Positions 38,910 to 49,798 of a stretch of DNA of 64,000 nucleotides are shown here, piece after piece. The translations under genes and the position numbers were made by a program. The stretch is from Nakazawaea peltata (taxonomy: Eukaryota > Ascomycota > Pichiomycetes > Alaninales > Pachysolenaceae), in assembly GCA_001599355.1 (NCBI GenBank), contig BCGQ01000005.1:686222-750221 (forward strand), written 5' to 3'. Each line of letters starts with the position of its first letter. Position 1 is the first letter of the stretch. The notes beneath the pieces were generated by a model. That model ran no database searches, was not told the DNA's origin, and saw only the letters and a list, made by a program, of their open reading frames with translations.

Positions 38910-39830
38910 AAGTGTCGCTTTTGCTGCTACGTTTAATGTTTTTTTACGATAACTTTCTTCATATGTCATAACGGGGTATTGAGATATTGATCTCTTATTT
39001 AATTTGCTGTTTTCAAATCCCTCTAATAAATTCTGTTTCTTTAACCCATCTTATAGGATCTTGAAACCCATCTTGAAATCTACGAAATTTATTCACTCTC
39101 CCCTACATTTCCATTGCCGCTTCTAAGAATATTTTCTTCGGCCTTACTTAAAAATGAAACACCGCACGAAAATTAAGCAGTACAAGCAAAAATGTAGATC
39201 TCTGCCCCTTACTTATAAGCCTCTATTTTTTTTGTTTCTATCTTGAGTGCGCTATTTTAGCGGAGCACCTAATAGGTGCCTCCTGAGTCAGACTAATGAG
39301 AGTGCAAAGCATAGAGTGCCAGTTCTATATTGGGAGGATCAAGCGGCAAAGGTCATCGCTTTGAAACCTGCTGTGAATTCTTTATATCAACTTGCCTGGG
39401 TCAGTTCGCAACTGAACTGGTTCACTATTTGCACCTTCCTGGCTTAGTGCGTATCGCCCAAGCCAAATTTTGCCTCAAATTTAGAAACGAATGAAACGAG
39501 GTTATTACAATTTTGAAGATTGAAAAATTGATACTTTGCTCGCATAATTAACTCGCAAATAGTTTCCTTTTCTGCATAGACTGCAGAAGCTTGAGGCAAC
39601 CTTAAATAAGCTCTGGAGACTATAAAACATATATATTATATTTTGGTGGAATGTGTTGAATAAGGAGGTTAGCATACAGAGGACGTTCGATAAGAGTCAG
39701 AAAGAGAGCTCCTTTCTGCTTATTGCCTCCACTTTTTATTTAGTCTCTTAAATACTTCAGTATTATCATACCACTTCTACAAGTTCATCTCCTAATTAGC
39801 ACATCCTGCTACTTTATTCCTAACTATACA
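38910..39830. other. intergenic downstream of the small membrane protein
   Basis: About 0.9 kb, AT-rich. A 66-codon frame (39247-39447) resembles nothing I know. I see no RNA gene or repeat. Confidence 0.45.
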
Positions 39831-42398
39831 TTAATTATTATCGTTTCTCTTAAAGAACTTTCCGATATTCAAATTCTTAAAGTTGTCATTAATTTTGAAG
39901 TTGTCGATGGTCTTTGTTATATTCTTTTCCATTTGATCTCTGGTCAACAATTTATTGTTGTTGTTGAAAGGTGAAGAGAGAGAAATTCCACCGGCCTTGA
40001 TAGGCGTACCGGAGCGTCCATTGGTATGAACAGGAGTCTCAGCTTGTTCCTGAACACCAGAATTATCAGATATAAGCCAAGCTGGATTGTTATCATAATT
40101 GAAATCGATGATATCCACGTTGAAACTATCTAAGAATTTCAAACTCTCGATCAAAGGTTTGTTCGATTTGGCATTTACCTCCTTGTTGTCGTCTGCATCG
40201 ATAAATGAGTCTTCATATCGGTTCATCTGCTCCTCAAATATCTTACGGTATCTATTGATCTCACCTTTATTGAAATTAGGTCCTTGATGAATCGTATTAG
40301 AAGTCGTAAGTAACACACCCTTCAATTTCAAAATCTTGGTGAAATTAGTGAAGTTCTTATCACCAATAATAAAGAAATAATTTGTAGCAAAATTCTCAAT
40401 CGGTTTGACATCGATTAAGATCGTTCTTAAAATCATTTCCACATTTCCTGTAGCCAAATTGACAAAATTCGTATAGTATTTAGATCCTAAAACTTCATCG
40501 TGATCTTTGTATAAATCAGGTAATACTAAAAGAGAATCTTTCAAAGCTCTTAAATCCAATAATAATTGCTCTGCCATGACAACTGTGACTGGTTTCAATT
40601 TCACAACATTAACAAAGAAGGAGTAGTTGATCATCTCCACTAATTTGTTCATGAAGGTTTTCAGGTAAATACTTCTATTAATTTTGTTGAACACCGTTTT
40701 GACATTTGCATTGACAGTTCTGTTGATATCGTAAACATAAGTCGAAGTGTCTTCTACAGTACTCAAATTCTTCCAGTTCAAATTGATCATTGTTCTCCAT
40801 TTGATTCCCAAATCAAGATTTATCTTGAAACAGATCAAATTCAAACATCTATTCATTAATGCAGTGAATGAATCTTTTACATTCTCAAATGATTGTTCCA
40901 TTTTTGGTACTAATGACTCTTGCATAGTGGACAGCAATCTCTCCTCCAATTGCGCAATTGTCAATGCACAATAATCCGCCGTATTCAAAACAAGACATGC
41001 ATACACCAATACCTCTTCATTCTCCGACTCATTGTTGCCCTTTATATCATCAAATTTCGGAATAATCGGGTTCAAAATCATTTCCAAATATTTATACAAA
41101 TACTTAACAAAGATTTGTGAAAGTTTCAATAAAGGTTCTTTGGTCGTCAACTTAGATAACTGAGAGAGTAAAGATCTGTAAATACGGAAAAGGTCTGCTG
41201 AAGAATTGAGAATATTCAACGAATTTGTCGATTCTCCATCTTCCTCTCCGGTACTTTTCTCTAATAATTTACTTGGGTTCATAAACTCCAAAAACTTGTC
41301 ATTTATGGATTTATCTTGGTGTTCGATCCAGATATCCAAATATGGCTCAAATACTTGGGAAATCATATTATCAAAAGTGATCTCTTTATTAGATTTTGAA
41401 GCATTGATCACCTTGAATTTCATATTCAAGAAATTCTCAAATTCCAATGTCTGTGATAAAGATGTCAATAATAAATTGACTCCTATAGATTGGGAATCCC
41501 TTGCTAAAACCTCTTTCAAATCCACTCTAGTAATATCACAAAACCGATCGGTTAATTTATAAAGAATATCCCATTCAGGAGGAAACTTAGTGGAATAACG
41601 AGTCTCCACGGTCTTAAAAACTCTCTTAAAGAAAATAAACCGTCTATTCAAGTTCTCTAATGATCCAGCTTCCTCAGTACTACGGAAAATCGACTGAATT
41701 TCCTTCAATTGATTGGTAATGAACCAATTGAGCAATTTGTCATGGTACGAACTGCCCAAAAGATCCAAAATTTTACATGCATTGGTCAATTCCATATTGG
41801 AATATTCACCGTTCAATTCCTTGCCGAAATCATTAAAAATCTCATCAACTGTACGCTGCCTCAAGTCATTGATCTTCTTATTCAAATTATTGATGTCATC
41901 GACACTCTTATAACTCTGGAAATGATTCATCAATTCTAGTACGGCGCTCAAGAGTTGATAAATCTCATAGTAATTCTTGTTGTTGGAATTGTAGATGATA
42001 TGCTCGACATTATCAAAGGAGGTGATCAACATTTGGAGTCTCTTCAAGATGGTCATGGAGAGAGTCATGTTCCTCTTGCAATTGTCCAATTTCTTGATAT
42101 TTTTGGTCATCGAGTTGATGGTCCGCTCTGTAGACCTGGCCAATTTCTTAGTATTCTCGATCTCATCCATGATCTTCAGCAAATCACCTTCTATGGAGGC
42201 CAATTCATCTCCGGAATTCGCCACCCGCTCATTATACCGCGCTTTATTGTCTATCAAATATTGATCGAGTGCCCCTTTATACGACTTTGTATAGGAAAGG
42301 AGGTGGTCAATCTCTAGAAGGGCTGAAGGGGATTGGAATAGCTGATGTAGATGAGCTGTTGGAGAGTAATCGGGGGATTCTAAATCACTTGAAGTCAT
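39831..42398 (-). CDS. VPS53: GARP complex subunit Vps53
   Basis: 855 aa (822 in S. cerevisiae). It is a subunit of the GARP tether that captures endosome-derived vesicles at the late Golgi. It is almost wholly helical, with an N-terminal coiled coil (about 50-115: NSMTKNIKKLDNCKRNMTLSMTILKRL). The family signature block lies around residues 230-300: KEIQSIFRSTEEAGSLENLNRRFIFFKR, then FPPEWDI and FCDITRVDL. The remainder is the helical-bundle rod. It diverges from SHY1 with a shared 339-bp promoter region. Confidence 0.9.
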   Translation of the reverse strand: MTSSDLESPDYSPTAHLHQLFQSPSALLEIDHLLSYTKSYKGALDQYLIDNKARYNERVANSGDELASIEGDLLKIMDEIENTKKLARSTERTINSMTKNIKKLDNCKRNMTLSMTILKRLQMLITSFDNVEHIIYNSNNKNYYEIYQLLSAVLELMNHFQSYKSVDDINNLNKKINDLRQRTVDEIFNDFGKELNGEYSNMELTNACKILDLLGSSYHDKLLNWFITNQLKEIQSIFRSTEEAGSLENLNRRFIFFKRVFKTVETRYSTKFPPEWDILYKLTDRFCDITRVDLKEVLARDSQSIGVNLLLTSLSQTLEFENFLNMKFKVINASKSNKEITFDNMISQVFEPYLDIWIEHQDKSINDKFLEFMNPSKLLEKSTGEEDGESTNSLNILNSSADLFRIYRSLLSQLSKLTTKEPLLKLSQIFVKYLYKYLEMILNPIIPKFDDIKGNNESENEEVLVYACLVLNTADYCALTIAQLEERLLSTMQESLVPKMEQSFENVKDSFTALMNRCLNLICFKINLDLGIKWRTMINLNWKNLSTVEDTSTYVYDINRTVNANVKTVFNKINRSIYLKTFMNKLVEMINYSFFVNVVKLKPVTVVMAEQLLLDLRALKDSLLVLPDLYKDHDEVLGSKYYTNFVNLATGNVEMILRTILIDVKPIENFATNYFFIIGDKNFTNFTKILKLKGVLLTTSNTIHQGPNFNKGEINRYRKIFEEQMNRYEDSFIDADDNKEVNAKSNKPLIESLKFLDSFNVDIIDFNYDNNPAWLISDNSGVQEQAETPVHTNGRSGTPIKAGGISLSSPFNNNNKLLTRDQMEKNITKTIDNFKINDNFKNLNIGKFFKRNDNN

Positions 42399-42737
42399 GA
42401 TGATTCGGAGGGATCGTGGGGATCTTGGGTCGCTTGTGCTCCTTGTGCCTCCTTTATGACTCCTTTAGCGCCAAAGGATTTAAATCTGAGATTATTTGTT
42501 GTTAATATTATGATTTCTCAATTTGGAAATGGATTTAACTTCCTAATATGGTAATTGTATTGATTATTTTGTTATTTTGATTTCCCATTTATGACTACTT
42601 AAATAGGCAATATAGTGTGTTTCTTAATATGGCAATATTTTAATTAACGACAAAATTTTATAAGATCGACCTGAACGGAGATTCAAATTAATCAACCGCC
42701 AGTTAACTAGTCAACCAACTAGTCAAGTACGAGAAAA
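42399..42737. other. divergent VPS53 / SHY1 promoter
   Basis: 339 bp, very AT-rich. Three related TAATATGG(C/T)AAT-like words lie near 42544-42556, 42604-42614 and 42624-42637. No other motif stands out. Confidence 0.5.
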
Positions 42738-43877
42738 ATGATATCCAGGTGTATTGGTATCACTCCAAGAGCTGGGAAAGTGATGTTTTCAGCGGGTTTA
42801 AAAACCCCTCATCTCAAAACAACACCCCTCAATCAAGCCCTCTTAAGACCTCATCAGAAGCGTTTTGCTACAGTTAAGACTGATACTATCGATTGGAAAC
42901 CAATTAAGAGTCACAATCAGCTTAATAAGTCATCTCAGCCTAAACGTGGACGTTCAGTGGTATTGACTATATTATGTTTGACGCCAGTTGTGACATTTGT
43001 GCTCGGGGTTTGGCAATTACAAAGATTGAAATGGAAGAACGCTCTTGTTGCAGAGTGTGAGGACAGATTAACTTACAAACCGTTGCCATTACCGAAATCT
43101 ATTCAACCTGAGGATGTCGAGAACTACGAATATAGAAAGGTATTGATCACCGGAACCTTTGATTATGACCATGAAATGTTAGTAGGTCCTAGATTACATG
43201 ATGGAGAGAAAGGTTATTTATTGGTTACACCGTTTATCAGATCCAGTGATGGGAAGAAGATTATAGTTGATCGTGGATGGATTCATGAGAGTAAAATTGA
43301 CCCATCGACCAGAAGATTGAAGCATTTGAGTACCCCATCTGGTGAATTGACCATTGAATGTTTACTCAGAGTTGCTCCAAAGAAAGGAATGTTCCATATT
43401 GATCATGAGCTCGGAACTAAGATCTTTAGATACGTTGATTTGGCTACGATGCTGGCTCAGAATAATGCTTTGGAAATCTATGCTCAAGTGGTACAAGATT
43501 TCAACTTCCATCCAGAGAGATTGGCTACAGAACAGACCCAGAGCAAGTCAGAAACAGACAACAAGAAGTCTGGATGGAAATTCTGGTCTCGCGACTCCCC
43601 AGAAACATCCAAGCCAAAAGATGACTTCGAGAATCCAAAAGTTCATATCAAGAAATACGCTACCTCAGATGAGTTCGATGAAAATCAGTTCATGAATGCT
43701 GGTGTGCCATTGGGTAAAATTCCAAAAGTGGATTATAAGAACAACCACTTGCAGTACTTGGTCACTTGGTGGGGATTGTCATTCGCTTCCCTGATCTTAT
43801 TGGTATTAGTATTGAAGAAGAGAAAGATCACTAACCCATTGGATGAGAAGTTGAGACATGCTCGCAGAACAATGTAA
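42738..43877 (+). CDS. SHY1: Shy1 (SURF1), cytochrome c oxidase assembly factor
   Basis: 379 aa (389 in S. cerevisiae), mitochondrial inner membrane. It acts on Cox1 maturation and haem insertion. A basic presequence (about 1-45, ending near RFATVK) precedes the first membrane helix with the SURF1 signature TFVLGVWQLQRLKWK (about 88-102). GTFDYDHEMLVGPR, GYLLVTPF and VDRGWI are conserved intermembrane-space blocks. The second helix (LVTWWGLSFASLILLVLVL) near the C-terminus carries the typical YLVTWWGLS. A Lys/Ser/Asp-rich insert at about 265-310 is variable in fungi. Confidence 0.95.
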   Translation: MISRCIGITPRAGKVMFSAGLKTPHLKTTPLNQALLRPHQKRFATVKTDTIDWKPIKSHNQLNKSSQPKRGRSVVLTILCLTPVVTFVLGVWQLQRLKWKNALVAECEDRLTYKPLPLPKSIQPEDVENYEYRKVLITGTFDYDHEMLVGPRLHDGEKGYLLVTPFIRSSDGKKIIVDRGWIHESKIDPSTRRLKHLSTPSGELTIECLLRVAPKKGMFHIDHELGTKIFRYVDLATMLAQNNALEIYAQVVQDFNFHPERLATEQTQSKSETDNKKSGWKFWSRDSPETSKPKDDFENPKVHIKKYATSDEFDENQFMNAGVPLGKIPKVDYKNNHLQYLVTWWGLSFASLILLVLVLKKRKITNPLDEKLRHARRTM

Positions 43878-44236
43878 ATAGTTTATTGTAAATAGTTAAT
43901 GGATAATATTATACCAGTATGATGTGTTAGAGTAGTTTGATCGGGCAGAGTTGGTTGACCCCGGGGTTTCAACTGAGTTATGATCAACTATAAGACTTGA
44001 GAGATCATGGTTATTTAAGGTCGTGCACGAAACATCAATTAAGGTCGTGCATACCCAATTTACTAATTCGGACAGCTTACGTAATCCACCTCAGGTAGGC
44101 TTTATACAACACAGTTGATGTTACAGTTGATGTTAACTAATAAATATAATTCGGGAACTATTGTTCATATCTATCCCATATCTATATAATGAGGTTGTGA
44201 ATGGTAAGATGGGGGTGATTTTTTATAGGGATTTGC
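43878..44236. other. intergenic between convergent SHY1 and KGD2
   Basis: 359 bp of 3' flank. It contains two copies of the dispersed GGTCGTGCA element (44017-44028 and 44041-44066), 24 bp apart, and no gene. Confidence 0.6.
44014..44066 (+). repeat. dispersed AAGGTCGTGCA element, tandem copies C1 and C2
   Basis: TTAAGGTCGTGCACGAAAC and ATTAAGGTCGTGCATACCC follow one another. The second continues AATTTACTAA, so with copy A (8655-8682, minus) it shares about 27 positions with two differences. Confidence 0.65.
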
Positions 44237-45592
44237 TTAGAACAAAAGCATCTTTCTTGGGTCCTCTATCAATTCCTTAATAGTCTTCAAGAAAGTGACG
44301 GCTTCTCTACCGTCCAACAATCTGTGGTCATAAGTCAAAGCCAAGTACATCATTGGTCTAGCCTCGATCTTACCGTTGACAACAACTGGTCTTTCCTTAA
44401 CACCGTGCAAACCCAAGACACAAGTTTGAGGTAAGTTGATGATTGGAGTACCGTACAAAGAACCAAAGACACCACCGTTGGAGATGGTGAAGGTTCCACC
44501 GGCCATATCTTCCAAAGTCAATTTACCATCTCTGGCCTTCTTACCCAAGTTACTGATCTCGGCCTCGACTTCCAAAACAGAGAGGGACTCGGCGTTTCTA
44601 ACGACTGGAGTGACCAAACCCTTTGGAGTAGCAACGGCAATAGAGACATCGGTGTAGTCTCTGAATACCATGGTGTCACCGTTCTCAATACCAGCATTAG
44701 CGGCTGGGACATCCTTCATGGCCAAACAAGCAGCCTTGGTGAAGGCACCCATGAAACCGAACTTGATACCGGTCTTCAGCAAGAACTCGTCCTTGTATAA
44801 TTTTCTCATCTCCATCAAAGCGGACATGTCAACTTCGTTGAAAGTGGTCAAAGAGGCAGCGGTGTTTTGAGATTCCTTTAATCTCTCGGCGATTCTCAAT
44901 CTCATACGGTTCATCTTAACTCTCTCTTCGGATCTGGAGAACAGACCGGATTTTGGAGCAGCTGGAGCGGCAGCTGGCAGAGGAGAAGCAGCCTTCTTTG
45001 GAGCTTCAGCGGTCTTCTTTGGAGCCTCAGCAGCCTTTGGAGTGGCGGCTGGAGCAGCGGCTGGAGCAGCAGTCTCCTCCTTCTTTGGCTCTTCCTTCTT
45101 TGGAGCCTCAGCAGCTGGAGCAGCACCACCAGCTGGAGCTTCACCAGCCTCGATCTTGATGATCTCCTGTCCAACTTCAACGGTGTCTTCTGGAGCTACC
45201 AACAATTCGGTAATGGTACCAGCAACTGGAGCATTAACTTCGACATCAATCTTATCAGTCTCAATGGTAGCAATGGTCTCGTCTAACTCGACGTAGTCTC
45301 CAACCAGCTTGGAGAAAGAAGCCAAGGTACCTTCAGTAATGGACTCGGCCATCTCTGGGACCTTAACAACAGTGGCGTTACCTCTGGAGAATTGTAAAGA
45401 AGAGGCAACAAAAGCGCGTTGAGGCAAAGCAGAAGCAGCGGTGAATTGTAACAACGAAGATGAAGAGCGGTTATTAAGTTGGGAAGATCTGACGGATCTG
45501 AGAGTCAATTGGGAGAGAGATCTCTTTTGTTGCAGGGAGCAGCAAGAAGCGACCCTCTTGACGGCGTTCTTCTGGATGTTTCTAGAAAGCAT
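44237..45592 (-). CDS. KGD2: dihydrolipoyl succinyltransferase (E2 of 2-oxoglutarate dehydrogenase)
   Basis: 451 aa from the preferred start [16 protein letters not shown] (45592), which matches yeast Kgd2 (MLSRATR...). An in-frame ATG eight codons earlier (45616) is less likely. A basic mitochondrial presequence precedes the lipoyl domain with the modified lysine K114 in ETDKIDVEV. An Ala/Pro/Lys-rich linker (about 155-210) follows, without an E1/E3-binding domain, as in other E2o proteins. The acyltransferase core ends [17 protein letters not shown], bearing the catalytic His and Asp. It acts in the TCA cycle in the mitochondrial matrix. Confidence 0.95.
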   Translation of the reverse strand: MLSRNIQKNAVKRVASCCSLQQKRSLSQLTLRSVRSSQLNNRSSSSLLQFTAASALPQRAFVASSLQFSRGNATVVKVPEMAESITEGTLASFSKLVGDYVELDETIATIETDKIDVEVNAPVAGTITELLVAPEDTVEVGQEIIKIEAGEAPAGGAAPAAEAPKKEEPKKEETAAPAAAPAATPKAAEAPKKTAEAPKKAASPLPAAAPAAPKSGLFSRSEERVKMNRMRLRIAERLKESQNTAASLTTFNEVDMSALMEMRKLYKDEFLLKTGIKFGFMGAFTKAACLAMKDVPAANAGIENGDTMVFRDYTDVSIAVATPKGLVTPVVRNAESLSVLEVEAEISNLGKKARDGKLTLEDMAGGTFTISNGGVFGSLYGTPIINLPQTCVLGLHGVKERPVVVNGKIEARPMMYLALTYDHRLLDGREAVTFLKTIKELIEDPRKMLLF

Positions 45593-46590
45593 CGTGTATA
45601 TGGACGGATGATTCAATTTTTTGAACTTGTAGAATTAAAGAAACGTATTTATAACTTCCTTCAAGAAACGGGCTGAAATTAATAGAAAAATACTAGTGGT
45701 ACCGATCAAAAAGGGCCGGAAAAAATTTTGCCTTTATTTGCTTAAGGCGGTAGGGCAGGAGGGGAAGAGGTGGGAGGGAGGGGAGTGGATAGAAGGGGTT
45801 TTGAGAGGGGGGTGGGTTTGAAACTGTCAGGGCATGGTGTGGAGGACATTGAGACATCATTGGTGTTTTTAAAGAACTCAGAGAGTTCATTATGTTCAAA
45901 TTGTACTACCTTCCTTCCCTCGTCTACTCCTCCCCTCTTTTATTTGCCCTGCCCTCGAGCAGCCTTTTTCATTTTTTCCTTGCCTCTGCGCTCTTCTCTC
46001 GAGTAAAGTTATCGGAACCGAATGCTGGACGGGACGTAAGGAGCAATTTCTCCATACGTCCTTTGAATGTTTGGGATTGATAAACTGCTGGGCAGGGAAG
46101 TTTGCAGGAATTGGTGAGGACAGGTTCGTATGGTGTGGGAGGAAAATATAAAGAAGGGATACAAATTATTGGTTTGCTGAGGGGTCTACTCTATAAAATA
46201 TGATTACTATGAGAAAGATTCTGATTTGTCAGAATTTATTAGCAAATTACGAATAATGCTCTACCTACGGGTACTACAGAAGGGATACAACTAAATACCA
46301 GACACTAGGCCCTGAATATTTTACAAATTCACCCCATATGCCTCGTCTTACAGTCGCCACCGCCTCCCACCCATACATCATATCACCATCACACCCATAT
46401 CATTACTAATCCGTACTTCTCATCTACCCTCTCCTTCCCTACTATTATTCCCTACTATTATTCCCTACTATTATTCCCTACTATTATTCCTTACTTTTCT
46501 TTCTCCGATCTATTTCCTATTTAGTCAATCTATGAATACAAAAATCGCCGGGCTCCTCTGCGCTTCGGATTGCCCAAAATAGCTCATCTC
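45593..46590. other. KGD2 promoter and CKI1 3' flank
   Basis: About 1 kb. A G-rich run at about 45747-45833 on the + strand has several GGG tracts (possible G-quadruplex), 155-240 bp upstream of KGD2. Four copies of a 13-bp TTCCCTACTATTA unit lie at 46435-46486. No gene supported; short frames are compositionally biased. Confidence 0.6.
46435..46486. repeat. 13-bp tandem repeat (TTCCCTACTATTA)4
   Basis: Four perfect tandem units about 100 bp beyond the CKI1 stop codon. Confidence 0.93.
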
Positions 46591-48408
46591 TTAGAGGAAA
46601 TCGCACACGATCTCTTTAGACTCGATGAGCTTCAAGAAACCAGCATCCGATGGGATCAAATTCAATTGCTTCAAATCCAGAAGGAAGATCGCGATCTTCT
46701 GGATCGCATATTTACCATAACTGAATTGATCATCCGAGTTAGCCAGCCCGAATTCTCCATCTTCTACAGCATCATCTGAATTTTCCTCCAGAATGGCGGA
46801 CGAGTCGTCTAACTGAGCACTGCTAGTTGATTTGATCAAATATTTCTCTCCCTTTGGACCAATTTCCGCATACTCTTCCATAGCTGGTTTTTTCAGCAGT
46901 TTTTCCAGCTCCACTACTTTCAATACAGCCCAAAGTGCCCAGAACAAACAGTTCAGTGGTCTCCACATAATACATTCGTTGAATAATTTCTTAACACGAT
47001 CTTCTTCGCTAATATTGCTGCTGCTGACACTGCTGCTACTACTGCTATTGGTCATCGAGAAACTGTTGAAACGACAGTAACTTCTAATGAAATTGAGCCT
47101 AGCTTCTTTACTTGGATACTTCTCAACATCAGACACATAAGAAGTCTCCGGATCATTGTAGTCATACATCCACTCACAGAAATGATTGGTGATATCATAC
47201 AGAGGCAAGTTAGCTCCAGAATACTCGAAATCAATAACCACCAACTGTTTATCGAATTTCATCGAATCTTTGGCTTGTTGTTTGTTCACTAAATCTACGC
47301 TAGATGCATTTTCCAATGAAAGCAGCAGAACTTTCTCAGAAATGATCTCATTGATCAAACCTTCATCTTCCTCAGGATTGTAAAACATCAAATTTCCATA
47401 TTGAGTATCGTTATGACAGAACACCAATTCATTGAAGAAATTAAGTCCATTGTTATGCTTCTTGAAAAGATATTTCTTATAATTTTGAACCAGCTCTTTG
47501 AAATCTGATAACTTGATCGATAATATCTTTATCTGCTGTTCTTCTGTCAAATTTTCCTCTATGACGTAATCCTCAACAATCTTGATCCATTTGTCAATAG
47601 TTACCAAGGCTGTAGGACCTTTAATCTTTTCCTCTGGTTCTAATACAATCCCACTATGTAACTCTTTCATTCTTCTGGCTATAATTCTACTGATTTTCGG
47701 TTCTCTTAACTGTGGTGCCGTCAATGTGATCGAATTGTTCAAAAACTGTTCAAAACGACCATTGCTGAAAATACCAATCAATTTTGGGCCAATGTTTCTT
47801 CTCGAAAGCTTCATCAAAGTGATCAATTCCTTCTCTCTATCGATGATTGAGTCTGAGCTATCCCCGTATAACCTCAATAATAACGGATAATACTTCCTAT
47901 AAGACAATTTATAGATGGAATTTGTCAAAGCGCCGCTTATTCTGGTGATATTGAGGTCAGCCAAGCTACGTTGTTTGTCGCCAGAGCCCAATTTCTGCCA
48001 TCTTGGAACTCTTAACAGATGCAATACAGCAACCAAATCTTGTTTGAAGTAGTCCAAAGGTAAACTGTTGTCCAATTTGACATTAATAGAAGGGACTTCT
48101 TCGTTAGCGCCGCTTGAAGAAACTGATCCGGACTGAGCAATTGAAGACCCCACTGGTCCCAAGACTGGAGAGGAGATAGCCGAGGTTCCAGCACTCCCTG
48201 TACCAGCTTGAAGTGATGACAATGTCACGATCGATGTAGAAGACCCGATCGACCCTTGTGATCCTGCTCTTTTCAACGAGGGTCTACGAGTCCTCGAGGT
48301 TGAAGAAGATCGACGACCACGTTGAGTACTTCTCGAACGTCTTTGAGATCCAGAAGACCCTGACAGTTGCAGATATCCATGTCGAGCCAGTGTTTGAGGA
48401 AGTTCCAT
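46591..48408 (-). CDS. CKI1: choline/ethanolamine kinase (Cki1-like)
   Basis: 605 aa (Cki1 582, Eki1 534 in S. cerevisiae). It phosphorylates choline with ATP in the first step of the CDP-choline route to phosphatidylcholine. A basic, Ser-rich N-terminus holds PKA-type sites (RRSRS, RRPSLKR). Kinase motifs are NGRFEQFLNN, the Brenner-type catalytic block VFCHNDTQYGNLM, and VVIDFEYSGANLPLYDI with the metal-binding Asp, followed by CEWMYDY. Distinction from ethanolamine kinase rests on length and the phosphorylatable N-terminus and is not certain. The C-terminal part carries an acidic insert. Confidence 0.88.
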   Translation of the reverse strand: MELPQTLARHGYLQLSGSSGSQRRSRSTQRGRRSSSTSRTRRPSLKRAGSQGSIGSSTSIVTLSSLQAGTGSAGTSAISSPVLGPVGSSIAQSGSVSSSGANEEVPSINVKLDNSLPLDYFKQDLVAVLHLLRVPRWQKLGSGDKQRSLADLNITRISGALTNSIYKLSYRKYYPLLLRLYGDSSDSIIDREKELITLMKLSRRNIGPKLIGIFSNGRFEQFLNNSITLTAPQLREPKISRIIARRMKELHSGIVLEPEEKIKGPTALVTIDKWIKIVEDYVIEENLTEEQQIKILSIKLSDFKELVQNYKKYLFKKHNNGLNFFNELVFCHNDTQYGNLMFYNPEEDEGLINEIISEKVLLLSLENASSVDLVNKQQAKDSMKFDKQLVVIDFEYSGANLPLYDITNHFCEWMYDYNDPETSYVSDVEKYPSKEARLNFIRSYCRFNSFSMTNSSSSSSVSSSNISEEDRVKKLFNECIMWRPLNCLFWALWAVLKVVELEKLLKKPAMEEYAEIGPKGEKYLIKSTSSAQLDDSSAILEENSDDAVEDGEFGLANSDDQFSYGKYAIQKIAIFLLDLKQLNLIPSDAGFLKLIESKEIVCDFL

Positions 48409-48712
48409 TTCTTATGACTCTGTAAATGCTTGTAATTACTTCCTTTGGTTTGCTTATCTCCACCGTCCAGGGATCTCCCCGTATTTTTCTGAGCAAATCC
48501 GCCGAGGGTTCTGCCTGTCGCTCTGCCTGAGCGTCCGCCCCAGCGTCCGCCTGGGCGTTCCTCCACCTAAACGAAGCGCCGCGCGCTTTCGATTTGTTGA
48601 GTCCGATTTCGTAATTTGCTCTGCATGCATGTGATAAGAAGAGGTCGTGCGACGATAGTGAATTAGAGATGAGATTTATGAGATGAGATGTTTGGTGAAA
48701 TGTATTTATTAC
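48409..48712. other. CKI1 promoter / PEX7 3' flank
   Basis: 304 bp. GC-rich CGTCCGCC-type words near 48530-48560. A weak copy of the dispersed element (GAGGTCGTGCG, 48640-48650). No gene. Confidence 0.5.
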
Positions 48713-49798
48713 TTAGAATTGTTTAATATTAGAGTTCCAGATATAGACCATCTCGTCCCAACCCGTAGTAGCACACCAACCTGGTTGACCCCACATACTC
48801 CAGTCACCACCAATGACAAATTCAGAATGCCTATTAAATACATTCTCAAGACTATCACCATGACGGAGACGACCTACAAAACGGCCGTTCTCGTCTGTTT
48901 TATCGCTCCATATTCTCAGACTCATGTCATAAGAACAACTCAAGAGCTTATCGCCTGAATGTGGAGACCATTTGACGTCTCTGACAGCGAATTCATGTCC
49001 TAATAATTCGTTGATTGGTGGGCCACGACCAACGTATCTAATATCCCAAATTCTCACCAGTTTATCTACACCAGCAGTCAGAACAACCGTACTTCTGTAC
49101 TTGTTCCAATCGCAACTTAACAGCTCTGAACCGTTATGACTGATGAAATCGATCTGTAATGGATTTGCGGCTCTAATATCCCAGATCTGGAGATGAGATT
49201 TCGAATTACAAGAGATCATCGTCAGTGGATTATGTGGAGAAAATGACAGCTGATATATGCAATTACTTGATTGTGGGTCCTTAGTTGGATTTTTCAATGC
49301 TGAATGGCTCATTGGTACGGCGGATCCCGGTGGTTGTACTGCTGTAGTTCTATCGGTAGTATTCCCGTTCAAAGTTAACAACGATTTAGGTCTGTTTGGA
49401 GTCCATAATTTCACAGTACCATCCCATGATGATGAACAAAGAACTGACTTATCTACAAGCCCCCAATTCACCGAGAATACCTCTCTTGTATGCTCCGAAA
49501 ACCGTTGGATCGGAAATTTCGAAAGTGTGATATCAAATAAAGAGAGCGTACCATCACCGCTGGACAGAATGACTTGATTCTCATGTAATTCACTCCATGA
49601 AAGCCCAAATAATCCATCTTGTGTGTCGAATACCAGGTCCTCCTTCACCGTCCCGTCATCATTAATACTCAATATGTACAATCGGCCATTCCCCACTAAG
49701 CCATAATTCAGTGACGTCGCCACAGCGAGTTTATTATCGTAAAAAGGGGAGTATTTCACCCCATATCCATTATATCCGGTGGTCCGATACAGAAGCAT
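48713..49798 (-). CDS. PEX7: peroxisomal PTS2 receptor Pex7
   Basis: 361-aa WD40 protein (375 in S. cerevisiae). It binds PTS2 signals in the cytosol and carries cargo to the peroxisome. The start MLLYRTTGYNGYGVKYSPFYDNKLAVATS is diagnostic. Six WD repeats follow, including GLFGLSWSE, FSVNW...SSWDGTVKLW, LSFSPHNPLTM, LLSCDWNKY...GVDKLVRIWDIR, GHEFAVRDVKWSPHSGDKLLSCSYD and a final VIGGDWSMWG...WDEMVYIW. The GHEFAVR-type block is strongly conserved in Pex7. Confidence 0.94.
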   Translation of the reverse strand: MLLYRTTGYNGYGVKYSPFYDNKLAVATSLNYGLVGNGRLYILSINDDGTVKEDLVFDTQDGLFGLSWSELHENQVILSSGDGTLSLFDITLSKFPIQRFSEHTREVFSVNWGLVDKSVLCSSSWDGTVKLWTPNRPKSLLTLNGNTTDRTTAVQPPGSAVPMSHSALKNPTKDPQSSNCIYQLSFSPHNPLTMISCNSKSHLQIWDIRAANPLQIDFISHNGSELLSCDWNKYRSTVVLTAGVDKLVRIWDIRYVGRGPPINELLGHEFAVRDVKWSPHSGDKLLSCSYDMSLRIWSDKTDENGRFVGRLRHGDSLENVFNRHSEFVIGGDWSMWGQPGWCATTGWDEMVYIWNSNIKQF

